IMG/VR virus record: IMGVR_UViG_3300034378_000003
Coordinates: 1 to 20,351 of that record
Source: a virus
Strand: one strand, 5' to 3'
DNA: 20,351 nucleotides
Shown: positions 1 through 7,882 of the stretch, in pieces
Numbering within the stretch: position 1 is the stretch's first letter
How the letters are laid out: every line of letters begins with the position of its first letter
Notes under the pieces: generated by a model
The model's input: the letters and a program-made list of their open reading frames with translations, nothing else
Database searches by the model: none
Told to the model about the DNA's origin: nothing
Translations under genes and position numbers: made by a program

Positions 1-2
1 CG

Positions 3-287
3 CATATTTCGGCAAACAAGATGTTTGTCTACGGTGGGTCGTATGATGCTGGAACACGGACGTTTATCATCGACACCCGAGATTTACCTAATGATTACGA
101 AGTCACAGATGACGATTGGTTGGTCTACGATGGCCGTCGTTATGACATTAAGAGTATCAGTGAGTTCGAGCAACACACTGCTTGGGTAATCATTGGTAAA
201 GAAGTCAAAGGTGTAAGGCCAGAACAAATCTTCCACATGAAGGCTGAGAACTGGCTTGACGTGGAACACGAAGTAGAGCAAACATAA
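3..287 (+). CDS. Head-closure/head-tail connector protein, 5'-truncated by the window edge
   Basis: The frame is open from base 3, and the first ATG at 21 has no Shine-Dalgarno sequence before it, so this is most likely the C-terminal part of a longer gene that starts outside the window. The visible 94 residues carry a pattern typical of small beta-barrel head-closure/stopper proteins: a 'DDDWLVYDGRRYDIKSI' strand pair, then 'TAWVIIGKEVKG'. In siphoviruses such proteins sit below the portal and adaptor and seal the DNA-filled head before the tail joins. It lies directly upstream of the tail-terminator-like gene, and its TAA overlaps that gene's ATG (TAATG), which fits the usual connector gene order. 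It could instead be a different connector subunit of similar fold. The family call is by pattern and gene position. Confidence 0.6.
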   Translation, partial: HISANKMFVYGGSYDAGTRTFIIDTRDLPNDYEVTDDDWLVYDGRRYDIKSISEFEQHTAWVIIGKEVKGVRPEQIFHMKAENWLDVEHEVEQT

Positions 288-772
288 TGTTGGATGCAAA
301 TTTGGCCCGCTGGACGATGGCATCCATTGCCGTCTATTTTAAGGACGTAGCCGATACGATTGGCCTTACGTTCTTTGTAGAAGGTGTAGATGAACGAGAA
401 CCTGATACAATGCGTCAGGAACACGCAGAGTTGAGGGTTAGTGGTCCATACGTTCGTGAATTGAGTCACGACTACTGGCGTGTTCACATTGACATAAACA
501 TCATGCTGACGGACTACATGAAAATGTCCACAGAAGATGCTTACGACATCAATCGTTGGGGTGGTGTGTTCCTCACTGCTATGACGGACCCAATCCCAAT
601 CTTTCGATTTGGGACTGGACCTGACGATGATGGTTCCCTAGTTGGTTGTTTAACCCAGCGGAAGGGTTTTAGCGAACCAGCGCGTCTGATCCACTTTGGT
701 CAAGTAAGCCGCGAAGACCGAATCCGGCAGGCCGTTGTGGATGGTCGATTTGAAATGTACCTTTCGATGTAG
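287..772 (+). CDS. Probable tail terminator / tail completion protein
   Basis: A 161-residue soluble protein with no signal peptide or membrane segment. It starts at the ATG overlapping the previous stop, so it is probably translationally coupled to it. It sits between a connector gene and the tail-tube gene, the usual place of the tail terminator (lambda gpU-like), which caps the finished tube and docks it to the head. An alternating beta-rich middle ('YWRVHIDINIMLTD') and a helical first 25 residues agree with that fold, and the length is in the usual 120-170 residue range. I recognise no diagnostic motif, so the assignment rests mainly on position. A neck protein of another type is the main alternative. 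Confidence 0.55.
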   Translation: MLDANLARWTMASIAVYFKDVADTIGLTFFVEGVDEREPDTMRQEHAELRVSGPYVRELSHDYWRVHIDINIMLTDYMKMSTEDAYDINRWGGVFLTAMTDPIPIFRFGTGPDDDGSLVGCLTQRKGFSEPARLIHFGQVSREDRIRQAVVDGRFEMYLSM

Positions 773-782
773 GAGTTAAACA

Positions 783-1541
783 ATGGCACGAATTGAACTC
801 CGCGATGCGACCATTCGCATTAAGGATGGTCTCAGCGGCAGCGCAGTCATTGAGGAGGCTACTCCTGGTGCAACGGATACGGATGCTGACATCAATACCG
901 TCGTCCTGAATACAACTGACACTGACTTGGTGCCAGTCGGGGCTAGGTTTACTGTCAACACCGCCAACAACGTTACGACCTACACGGTCACAGCACGTAC
1001 ACCGGCGGACACAAGTCCGACGACAAACATTGAGTTTACGCCAGCTTGGGGTGCTAATACTCCATCGGCGAACGATGTAATCACTTTCCTCCCGCAGCAA
1101 ATTGATGTTACCATTGGTGAAGGTAATCTAACTTGGACAGAAGCCAAGGAATACGAATACCTGCTTGACCGTGGTGATCTTGATACGGTGAAGGAAGGTG
1201 ACGAGCAACCTCTTGAGGTCTCGCTTGAGTTTGTGTACGAGCACGTTACAACTGGTACTTCTGAGTCAATTACTCCGGTTGATGCTGTCAAGGGCATCGG
1301 TGGGGCGGCTGAGTGGGTATCAAGTTCTGATGACCTGTGTGAACCGTATGCAGTGGACCTTGAGGTTCTCCATTGTGTGCCGTGCGGCGGTGATGAAGAC
1401 GAGCGAATCGTCCTCCCAGATTTCCGTTACGAAAGCCTGGAGTACGACCTTGGTGAAGCCACGATCTCTGTCTCTGGTCGTTGCAACGTAAGTGATGCGA
1501 CTGTGACACGTGGCGATTATGATGACGATTGTCCGTCATAA
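783..1541 (+). CDS. Major tail protein (tail tube subunit)
   Basis: A 252-residue protein expected to polymerise into the non-contractile tail tube. The start ATG at 783 has a clean AGGAG at 771-775, seven bases upstream. The N-terminal strand 'MARIELRDATIRIKDG' and the C-terminal 'FRYESLEYDLGEATISVSGRCN' match a pattern I associate with phage tail-tube proteins. Residues 26-105 look like an inserted small beta domain (VPVGARFTV, TYTVTA, EFTPAW) between the first strand and the tube core (TIGEGNLTWTEAKEYEYLLDRG). Five cysteines (186, 198, 201, 234, 250) sit in the C-terminal third. There is no sheath gene beside it, which supports siphovirus morphology. The strong RBS and the terminator right after it fit a very abundant virion protein. 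Confidence 0.85.
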   Translation: MARIELRDATIRIKDGLSGSAVIEEATPGATDTDADINTVVLNTTDTDLVPVGARFTVNTANNVTTYTVTARTPADTSPTTNIEFTPAWGANTPSANDVITFLPQQIDVTIGEGNLTWTEAKEYEYLLDRGDLDTVKEGDEQPLEVSLEFVYEHVTTGTSESITPVDAVKGIGGAAEWVSSSDDLCEPYAVDLEVLHCVPCGGDEDERIVLPDFRYESLEYDLGEATISVSGRCNVSDATVTRGDYDDDCPS

Positions 1542-1560
1542 TCATAGTCGAACCCGTATA

Positions 1561-1590
1561 GTGGGGCGGGTTAGCCCCGCCCCACTTTCT
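1561..1590 (+). terminator. Intrinsic terminator after the tail tube gene
   Basis: A perfect 10-bp GC-rich stem, GTGGGGCGGG at 1561-1570 pairing with CCCGCCCCAC at 1576-1585, has a five-base loop and is followed by TTTCTTC. It lies 20 bases after the tube stop codon and before the chaperone's RBS. It probably terminates only part of the transcription, giving more tube than chaperone mRNA, because no promoter is evident before the next gene. Confidence 0.8.
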
Positions 1591-1616
1591 TCACTTTGTA
1601 AGAGGGAGAATCTAAC

Positions 1617-2162
1617 ATGAAAATCGGTGGTGTAGAAGTCAAAGGCCCGGCTGAGGAAGTTCTTGTACTCCCTCGACTGGATGAAGACATTGTTATCCGT
1701 GCTCGTGCAGTCACGAACATGGAGGTATTTGAGGCTCTAGTGCCTGAACCAAAGGCACCTGGGAGTCTTACGAAGAAGGGTTGGGTTCCCAACCTAAAGG
1801 ACGAAACCTACCGTCAAAAAGTTGAGACATACAATGCTCAACGTCTTGCCTACATGGTACTTCAATCTCTGAAGCCAAGCGAGATTGAATGGGAGACAGT
1901 CGATGAAGACAATCCCAAGACATGGGAAAATTGGACGGAAGAATTGCAGGCTGCGGGACTTTCAACTGTTGAAGTCAATCGAGTTGTCCTATGCGTAATG
2001 CAAGCCAACGCTTTGGACGAAGACAAACTGAAGGAAGCCCGTGAGGTTTTTCTACGTGGGGTGGCAGAGGAGGAAAGCGAATCCTCTGGCCTCCCAACAG
2101 AACCGGAGAATACGCCGTCTGGCGAGCCTGTGAACGATTCGGAGTCCGACCCCCAGGAGTAA
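1617..2162 (+). CDS. Tail assembly chaperone, short form (G-like)
   Basis: A 181-residue protein in the invariant position between tail tube and tape measure genes. The family coats the tape measure protein and recruits tube subunits during assembly, and is absent from the finished virion. RBS GGGAG at 1603-1607 precedes the ATG. The N-terminus ('MKIGGVEVKGPAEEVLVLPR') and the middle helical part (ETYRQKVETYNAQRLAYMVLQSL, TEELQAAGLSTVEVNRVVLCVM) resemble G-type chaperones. The last 35 residues are acidic and low in complexity (E, S, P, G), as is common for the linker where the frameshift takes place. Identity is inferred from position, architecture and the overlapping -1 frame. I see no enzyme motif. 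Confidence 0.82.
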   Translation: MKIGGVEVKGPAEEVLVLPRLDEDIVIRARAVTNMEVFEALVPEPKAPGSLTKKGWVPNLKDETYRQKVETYNAQRLAYMVLQSLKPSEIEWETVDEDNPKTWENWTEELQAAGLSTVEVNRVVLCVMQANALDEDKLKEAREVFLRGVAEEESESSGLPTEPENTPSGEPVNDSESDPQE

Positions 2163-2329
2163 AGAGCAACTGGGATGATTGCGATGTATGGACGCAAGCA
2201 AAGCTTGTTGCTTTCGAGCAAACACGGGAGCATGAGGAGCTTGAACTTCAGAAAGGGCTAGCAGGTGTTGGACCAAAGAAATCAGCACCTACACCTAAAG
2301 GACGCAGGGGTCGGAGACGAAGACGATGA
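1617..2329 (+). CDS. Tail assembly chaperone, long form made by -1 frameshift (GT-like)
   Basis: The -1 frame is open from base 2045, just after a TGA at 2042-2044, to a TGA at 2327-2329, and it contains no ATG, GTG or TTG. It therefore cannot easily be translated on its own. Its product is protein-like: 'WRACERFGVRPPGVKSNWDD', then a helix 'TQAKLVAFEQTREHEELE', then a lysine/arginine-rich end (GRRGRRRRR). An aromatic/'Y-or-F-x-Q-x-R-x-x-EE' helix of this kind is typical of the T half of chaperone pairs. A ribosome slipping back one base inside 2045-2155 would give a fusion of about 236 residues. The long-form stop overlaps the next gene's ATG (ATGA at 2326-2329). Slippage itself is inferred, by analogy with lambda gpG-gpT. 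Confidence 0.75.
2045..2051 (+). other. Candidate -1 slippery site (GGTTTTT)
   Basis: In the zero frame this reads G_GTT_TTT, directly after the -1 frame becomes open. The A-site TTT re-pairs perfectly after a -1 slip, while the P-site GTT re-pairs only in part. A second homopolymer, CCCCC at 2150-2154 (gaC_CCC_CAG), lies three codons before the zero-frame stop and could also allow slippage. The first site keeps the whole protein-like -1 segment and is preferred. No lambda-type GGGAAAG is present. Confidence 0.4.
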
Positions 2330-2829
2330 AATTCACCCCTAAGTTTGTCGCCCTCCACTTAGATGTTGCTGCCTACAAGCGGCATCTTAGTGAGTACATG
2401 GAAGATTGGCTCAAACAAGCTGGACAACAGTGGCTTCTTGCTACTGTTCATGCCGTAATTCCAACGTGGTCCAAAGCATCTAGGGCCACGTTCCAAACAC
2501 TTGCCCGTGAACTAGGTACTAGTGTTCCATACGGTCCACAACGAAGTCGTAAGGATCGTGAATCATTAGGTATTTCAACTGGTTCAGGTAGTGGTTTGGA
2601 ACTCGACCCGGAAAATTCGCGTTGGCACTTCAGGTATCACAGTACACTTCGGTATCTTGCTTACAATGAATACAATAGGGCTGAGAAGTGCAGCAATAAT
2701 GTATTCTATGGGTTAAGAAGTCCTACCCCTTACCACTTCCAGGAAAAGGGACAGAAAGCCTTTGAGCAATTTACTCGTTTCACGGAACTTCCTGATCCTT
2801 TCAAGTTCCTGAAAGCAACACAGGTGTAA
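2326..2829 (+). CDS. Conserved-type tail protein of unknown function
   Basis: A 167-residue protein between the chaperone pair and the tape measure gene. Its ATG overlaps the TGA of the frameshifted chaperone (ATGA), so it is probably coupled to the long form. Residues 40-60 read 'TVHAVIPTWSKASRATF' followed by 'LARELGTSVPYG'; near residue 105 is 'RWHFRYHSTLRYLAYNEYNR'. The pattern 'IPxWSxxSRATF...LA..LG' followed by a beta hairpin and 'Y..NEYN' resembles small tail proteins I associate with this position in siphoviruses, and loosely tail-completion (HK97 gp10-like) proteins. There are no membrane segments or catalytic motifs. The role is unknown; by position it is probably a tail assembly factor or minor tail protein. 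Confidence 0.75.
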   Translation: MKFTPKFVALHLDVAAYKRHLSEYMEDWLKQAGQQWLLATVHAVIPTWSKASRATFQTLARELGTSVPYGPQRSRKDRESLGISTGSGSGLELDPENSRWHFRYHSTLRYLAYNEYNRAEKCSNNVFYGLRSPTPYHFQEKGQKAFEQFTRFTELPDPFKFLKATQV

Positions 2830-2830
2830 T

Positions 2831-5800
2831 ATGCCCGAGGAAATCACGCAGAAATTAGGTTTTGAAGCGACAAAAGCGATTCAAACCTTAACGGATTTGA
2901 AGACGCGCCTTGATAGCTTTAAGACGAGCTTGAAAGGCGCGGCTGATGCTGCGCGCGATTTCAATACTAGCGCTGGTCCAGCAGCTAAGACCATGCGTGA
3001 TCTTGCTAAAGCTGCCAATAGTGCTGCCACGGCTGCACAAAAGTTATCAGGAGCTATGGGTGCATCACAGGCTTCCGTTTCTCAGACTGGTAAAGGATTG
3101 CAGACAACAGCAACAGCCGCTCAGAACTTGAGTGGGATGTACACACAAGCTGTTGCTGGCATGGGCACTAGTACACAAAATATGGCTAACCAGGTTACGG
3201 CGGGTACCACCAAAGCCTCGTCATCCATGACGAAAACTGGTTCTGCCATGAATCAGGCAGGGAGACAGGTTCAACAATCAGCCAAAGCAGCCGGGAATGC
3301 TACTACTGTAATGGGTAATCAAATGACCCGAGCAGGGCAGCAAGGGGCACAAGCTGCTAAGACAACTACCCTTTCTTGGAAGACTGTTCTTCGAGTAATT
3401 CAAGCTCAGATAATCATTCGCGCCTTCAGTGGGATCATCCAAGCGATGAAGGATGCGGCTAATTCTGCCATTGAGTTCCAGCTAGCTGTTGCAGAAGTTC
3501 AAACTATCGCACCACCAACACTTGGAAACTTGGATCAATTGGCGGCGAAAATTCGAGAAGTATCCTTGGAATTTGGTGTCGCGCAACAGATTGCGGCTGA
3601 AGGTGTGTATCAAATCTTGTCAAACCAGGTGGTGGAAGCATCACAGGCTTTTGACTTCTTTACCACTGCGCAAAGACTCGCCACGGTTACTTTAGCTGAG
3701 ACAAGGGATGCGGTAAATGCACTGTCATCAGTGATAAACAGCTACCAATTACATGCTTCGGAAGCTGAACGTATTTCAGGTACACTGTTCAAAACTGTTG
3801 AACTCGGTCGTTTGCGTTTGAATGAGATTGCCGATATTATTGGTCGAGTAACACCTTTGACCGCACAATTAGGCATTGAATGGGAAGAAGTTGCAGCATC
3901 TTTGGCTGTAATGACACGGCAAGGTGTGCGCGCTAACACAGCTATCACTCAAATGCGAGCTATCGTACTGAAGCTTATCAAGCCAACTGAGCAAATGCAA
4001 AGACTCTTTAGGCAATGGGGTGCACGTGATGCTGAACAAGCTATTCAAAAGTTTGGCGGGTTGGTAGGTTTGTTGCAGAAACTTGCCCAAGAAACAGACG
4101 GTAGCAGTGCTGAAATGGCACAATTCTTCAACCGTGTACGAGCCATTGCTGGTGTTTTAGGTGTGATGACGGGTGAAGGTGAAGAAGTTGCGGAGACACT
4201 CGACAAAATCAGAGATTCGGCCACAGCTTCTACTGAAGCATTCGAGAAATTCACCGAAGCACCCGCATTCCGTATCCAGAGAGCTATTACTGCAATCCAG
4301 GTAACATTTGAAGATTTGGCATCTAAAGCTCTTCCAGTATTAGCAGATATGCTGGAATGGATCGTGAAGATTGCTCCTGAAGCCGACACAATGGCACAGG
4401 CTTTCAAGTATGTAGGTATCGCAATTGTAGAGCTTACAAAAGTCGGTGCATTATTTGTTGTCTCAATGGTTGAGGGTTTGGCAACCATTATTGGTTGGGT
4501 TGAAGGCGTAGCTCAAATTATTGGTGATTTGTTCTCAGGTGTTTTGCCATCAGCAGAAAGCCTTAAACAAGCATTCACTGATACCAGCGCTGCCGCTGAA
4601 CAAATGATGAAGGAGATTGAGGCTGAAGAGGAACGCTTTGCGAAGCAATGGGAAGATAGACGCAAGCGTATGATGGCAGCGGATAAGAAATTCTGGCAGG
4701 AGCAATCACAAAATGCTTGGAATTTCTTGTCTGAAATTTCGCTTGTTTGGCAACGAATGGAAGCAATCGTTGATGCCGGTATTGAATCCGTAACTAAGAT
4801 TACTAGCCGCATGTGGGATAACGTTATTGCGGATGGTAAGGATGCTATCAAGGGCCTTGCTGATCTTCAGGATAATTTCCAAAAGAAGATGCGAGACCAT
4901 ATAAAAGAAACCTCAGACATGCGAGAACGTTTTGCTGAGGAAGATTTCCAACATCAACTTGATAGGTCTCAAGGTCTGCGTAAAGATCAATTACTGAGTC
5001 AACGAGTAGATGAAATTCTTGCACAGTCAAGAAGGGATTTGGCTAAAGCTGGTATCGACGAAGAGAAATATCGTCACGCCTTAGAAACAACGCACCGTGC
5101 TCAGGAATTGGCACGTGAGCGTGCTCAACATGCTCTCGAAATGGGTAATCGCGGTGCTGAATATCAAGCAATGAAGCAACTATCTAAGGCACGTCGAGCC
5201 GAAGAAAAAGCACGAGCGGCTCATGCCAAGGCTATGAATAGAGCCAATACCCAGGAGGCTCAACGATTCCGCGATGATATTGAACGACGAATGGAGTTAA
5301 TGGATGAACTCAGGAAAAACTGGACTGATATTCAGAAAGAACTCGCTAAGCAGGAAGATTCAAATAGCGAACGTTCTGCGCAACTTCGAGAGGATTTGAC
5401 TGAAGTTGAACGTCAAATGCGCGAAAATCTCTTCAATGAGCAAGAGTTGCGCATGGCGGAAGCTTTAGGAGCAGATAGAGAACGTCTGAAAGCCTTCAAT
5501 GAAGGTGTTCAGAATGTACTAACTGAAGCTAAGTTTGCTTGGGAGACTGAGGTAGCACGACTTCAAGCCATCTTAGATCGTACTGTCTTCAAACTCAAGG
5601 CCGATTTCGGTGACATTGGTGGTCAACTTAGTCAACTAGCACAAGAAGTTTTAGGTAGGGCTCGACTACCTTACGAAGACCCAGGACAATACCTCGGTAA
5701 AGCTTTCGATCAGGCACGTGACGCATTGCAACGTTATAAGCCTGACCAGATAGAAATTCAGGAGCTTACTGAGAAAATTGGGCGAACAACACAAAATGTC

Positions 5801-7270
5801 AAGGATATTCTTGATGAAGTGACTATGGAGCCTTGGGTGGCTACTTCAGAGCTACTTGCAAAGCTTTCTGTCAAGCATCGTGGTGACATCAAAGCAATGC
5901 AAGAAGATTACCGACGAATGGGTCAAGCAGAGATTGATCGCTACAATAATCTCGAACAACAAATTCGTAATGTAGCTAATGCTCTTGAAGCTGGTGTTGA
6001 TGTATCCAATTTGAACCTTGACAGTCTAAAGGCTCAAATTGACAAGGAAGTTGAACGTGGAAGGCTTACAGAGACAAATGCCAACAAGCTAAAGAAGGCT
6101 GTGGATCATCTTACAGAAACATTTGATGAAGCTGGTAAAAAGAAGGAGCTTATTGAAAAATGGGATGATACACCCCTTAAAGCTATGCAAGCATTGGTAG
6201 GCGAACTTGGTACTAAGACAGACGAATGGGCCAAAAAGGTCGAAGCAAGTGGTACTAAGACCGATGAAGTCGGGACGAAAACTGATGCCGTTAAAGGTAA
6301 GGTCGATGTTCTGAAAGGTGCCCATGATAACGTGACAGGAGCAATGGGTAATCAAGTTACGAAGTATGATACACAACTTCAGAAACTTGACCAACTAATT
6401 GCCAAGGAACGTGAACGAGCTAGAGCGGCAGCAGGCGCGCCTGCTGAAGCTGGTACTCCCACCGCGCCTGGTGCGCCTGGTGTCCCTGCTGAGCCTGCGG
6501 CTCCGACGCCAGAAGCAATCCCGCAGCAAGTTGAGAAAATCGACCAAAGTCTCAGTTTGCTAACGCAGAAAATCAATGAGGTTTCTCAAGCTGTACCAGC
6601 ATTAGGTACTGCTTTTGGACAGATTACACCTGCTGTCAGTGGTGTTGCACAGCAGGTAACGTTGGTCAAGACTGGCATTGACAGCGCTATCACTTCTACC
6701 GCTTCGTTGTGGCGGGGGTGGGATACAATGTCTGGTGAGGTGGCGGCGGTAGCTGGTGAACCTATGTCCAGTCTTATTAACGCCACCAATAACGCGAAGA
6801 CGGCTACGGACAATCTGAAAACGTCCTGGGATAGTGTAGCACAATCCATAGGAGTCGCAACCTCGGCGGCCGGACAAGCCGCTGCGGCGATGCAGCAAGC
6901 CGCCCAGGCTGCCGCAGCCGCAGCCCAAGCGTGTGCCCAGGCTGCCGCAGCGTGTGCAGGAGGCAGCGTAGGAGCGGCTCACGGGGGCCGTTACTTCCAG
7001 GTAGGTGGTCGTGGGACAGATCAAATCCCAGCTTGGCTGACGCCTGGTGAGTTTGTAGTGAACGCTCGTTCAGCACGAGATTTCTTTCCGCAGCTTCAAG
7101 CAATCAATGCGGGTCAGCAACCTGTGTACCGAGAGCAAGGTGGCTCAGTGACAACTGTTGGTGACATTCACGTCACAGTGCAGGGAGGCGAAAGCTCAAG
7201 TCAAACAGTCCGGGAAATCGCTACTGGACTACGAAGAGAACTTCGGAGGAAAACAGCGAGACTTTTCTAA
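2831..7270 (+). CDS. Tail tape measure protein (TP901 family)
   Basis: A 1479-residue protein that fills the tail tube and sets its length. Residues 1-180 are Ala/Gln/Thr-rich helices with heptad-like AAQ and KAA repeats. About 205-510 is the TP901 tape-measure core (EFQLAVAEVQTIAP, AEGVYQILSN, TAQLGIEWEEVAASLAVMTR, TAITQMRAIVLKLIKP). About 530-575 is a hydrophobic stretch (ALFVVSMVEGLATIIGWVEG), a possible membrane-inserting segment. About 590-1110 is long charged coiled coil. A triple 'GTKTDE/GTKTDA' motif lies near 1126-1152, a Pro/Ala/Gly linker near 1198-1232 and an Ala/Gln block with three Cys near 1345-1378. The end carries the conserved 'GGRGTDQIPAWLTPGEFVVN'. At roughly 0.15 nm per residue, the rule for tape measures, the tail would be a little over 200 nm. 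ATG at 2831 follows the previous stop by one base, with AGGTG upstream. Confidence 0.96.
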   Translation: MPEEITQKLGFEATKAIQTLTDLKTRLDSFKTSLKGAADAARDFNTSAGPAAKTMRDLAKAANSAATAAQKLSGAMGASQASVSQTGKGLQTTATAAQNLSGMYTQAVAGMGTSTQNMANQVTAGTTKASSSMTKTGSAMNQAGRQVQQSAKAAGNATTVMGNQMTRAGQQGAQAAKTTTLSWKTVLRVIQAQIIIRAFSGIIQAMKDAANSAIEFQLAVAEVQTIAPPTLGNLDQLAAKIREVSLEFGVAQQIAAEGVYQILSNQVVEASQAFDFFTTAQRLATVTLAETRDAVNALSSVINSYQLHASEAERISGTLFKTVELGRLRLNEIADIIGRVTPLTAQLGIEWEEVAASLAVMTRQGVRANTAITQMRAIVLKLIKPTEQMQRLFRQWGARDAEQAIQKFGGLVGLLQKLAQETDGSSAEMAQFFNRVRAIAGVLGVMTGEGEEVAETLDKIRDSATASTEAFEKFTEAPAFRIQRAITAIQVTFEDLASKALPVLADMLEWIVKIAPEADTMAQAFKYVGIAIVELTKVGALFVVSMVEGLATIIGWVEGVAQIIGDLFSGVLPSAESLKQAFTDTSAAAEQMMKEIEAEEERFAKQWEDRRKRMMAADKKFWQEQSQNAWNFLSEISLVWQRMEAIVDAGIESVTKITSRMWDNVIADGKDAIKGLADLQDNFQKKMRDHIKETSDMRERFAEEDFQHQLDRSQGLRKDQLLSQRVDEILAQSRRDLAKAGIDEEKYRHALETTHRAQELARERAQHALEMGNRGAEYQAMKQLSKARRAEEKARAAHAKAMNRANTQEAQRFRDDIERRMELMDELRKNWTDIQKELAKQEDSNSERSAQLREDLTEVERQMRENLFNEQELRMAEALGADRERLKAFNEGVQNVLTEAKFAWETEVARLQAILDRTVFKLKADFGDIGGQLSQLAQEVLGRARLPYEDPGQYLGKAFDQARDALQRYKPDQIEIQELTEKIGRTTQNVKDILDEVTMEPWVATSELLAKLSVKHRGDIKAMQEDYRRMGQAEIDRYNNLEQQIRNVANALEAGVDVSNLNLDSLKAQIDKEVERGRLTETNANKLKKAVDHLTETFDEAGKKKELIEKWDDTPLKAMQALVGELGTKTDEWAKKVEASGTKTDEVGTKTDAVKGKVDVLKGAHDNVTGAMGNQVTKYDTQLQKLDQLIAKERERARAAAGAPAEAGTPTAPGAPGVPAEPAAPTPEAIPQQVEKIDQSLSLLTQKINEVSQAVPALGTAFGQITPAVSGVAQQVTLVKTGIDSAITSTASLWRGWDTMSGEVAAVAGEPMSSLINATNNAKTATDNLKTSWDSVAQSIGVATSAAGQAAAAMQQAAQAAAAAAQACAQAAAACAGGSVGAAHGGRYFQVGGRGTDQIPAWLTPGEFVVNARSARDFFPQLQAINAGQQPVYREQGGSVTTVGDIHVTVQGGESSSQTVREIATGLRRELRRKTARLF

Positions 7271-7276
7271 GTGAAT

Positions 7277-7371
7277 AGTGCCAGTGTAGTAAAGGGCTGC
7301 ACGGAACCCAGCGGGCTTTCCGTAAGACACCCTGGCACTGGTGTTTGCAAGGTATAGCCCGCGAAAGCAAA
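7277..7371 (+). promoter_or_regulatory. Structured leader RNA candidate: two hairpins with complementary loops
   Basis: The 113-base gap after the tape measure gene holds nested inverted repeats. Hairpin 1 has AGTGCCAGTGT (7277-7287) against ACA-CC-CTGGCACT (7327-7339, with a two-base bulge), then an inner ACGGAA (7301-7306) against TTCCGT (7318-7323). Hairpin 2 has TTTGC (7344-7348) against GCAAA (7367-7371), which ends right at the GGAG of the next gene. Loop 1 contains GCGGGCT (7311-7317) and loop 2 contains its exact complement AGCCCGC (7356-7362), so a 7-bp kissing interaction is possible. No T-tract follows, so it does not look like an ordinary terminator. A role in translation control or mRNA processing is an inference. 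Confidence 0.5.
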
Positions 7372-7383
7372 TGGAGAAGAGAC

Positions 7384-7866
7384 ATGAGAACTCGACTTCC
7401 GATGCGCGGTTTCTACTTCATTGAGCACCGGAATAAGGCCGGAAAGCTCATCGGTATCTACCGCGTGCCTAATGGCATTACTGATGTGGGCATGAATGAC
7501 CTACTCGACGTGCATTTCGGAAACGATACACAGCACGCCCTTTGGTACATTGGCCTCATCGACAACTCTGGCTACTCTGGTGTTGACCCGACTGATACGA
7601 TGTCGTCGCACGCTGGGTGGACAGAGAACACCGACTATAGTGGGAACCGTAAGCAGTGGGTTGTTGGTTCTGCTGCGGGCCGTTCGATCTCGAATGGTAC
7701 AACGGCTGACTTCAACATCACTGGTACGGCAACTCTACGAGGTATCTTTGTAAACACAGATGAAACTGGCACAGCCGGTACTCTTTGGTCCACAGCCCTG
7801 TTCAGTTCGCCTGTTTCGGTTCAGAATGGTGACACGCTGAAGATCACTTATACGGTCAGCGGCTAA
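7384..7866 (+). CDS. Small beta-rich phage virion protein (probable fibre/tip-associated)
   Basis: A 160-residue protein. ATG at 7384 is chosen because GGAGAAGAG lies at 7372-7380; the upstream TTG at 7345 would put the start inside a hairpin and has no RBS. After 'LIGIYRVPNGITDVGMNDLL' comes a pattern I know from phage structural proteins: 'WYIGLIDNSGYSGV', 'DTMSSHAGWTE', 'FNITGTATLRGIFV', and a closing 'VQNGDTLKITYTVSG'. It is predicted to be nearly all beta. No catalytic motif, signal peptide or membrane segment is seen. It is flanked by the structured leader upstream and a strong terminator downstream, so it looks like its own expression unit placed between the tape measure gene and the adhesin array. 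A minor tail or fibre-base role is likely but inferred; a decoration protein is an alternative. Confidence 0.8.
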   Translation: MRTRLPMRGFYFIEHRNKAGKLIGIYRVPNGITDVGMNDLLDVHFGNDTQHALWYIGLIDNSGYSGVDPTDTMSSHAGWTENTDYSGNRKQWVVGSAAGRSISNGTTADFNITGTATLRGIFVNTDETGTAGTLWSTALFSSPVSVQNGDTLKITYTVSG

Positions 7867-7882
7867 GTCTCTCCCTCGGTGT

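Noticed and set aside
669-1545. Minus-strand ORFs of 64-143 codons opposite the terminator and tube genes
   Set aside because: They are shadows of strongly supported plus-strand genes, with no RBS or recognisable protein pattern.
4045-7103. Minus-strand ORFs of 87-147 codons opposite the tape measure gene
   Set aside because: They lie fully inside a certain gene, lack RBSs and have compositions expected from its mirror frames.
7277-7339. Intrinsic terminator after the tape measure gene
   Set aside because: The stem is good but is followed by GGTGTTTGCAA, not a T-tract, and the nested pairings suggest another role.
7345-7383. TTG at 7345 as start of the 160-residue virion protein
   Set aside because: It sits within a predicted hairpin without an RBS; the ATG at 7384 has GGAGAAGAG.
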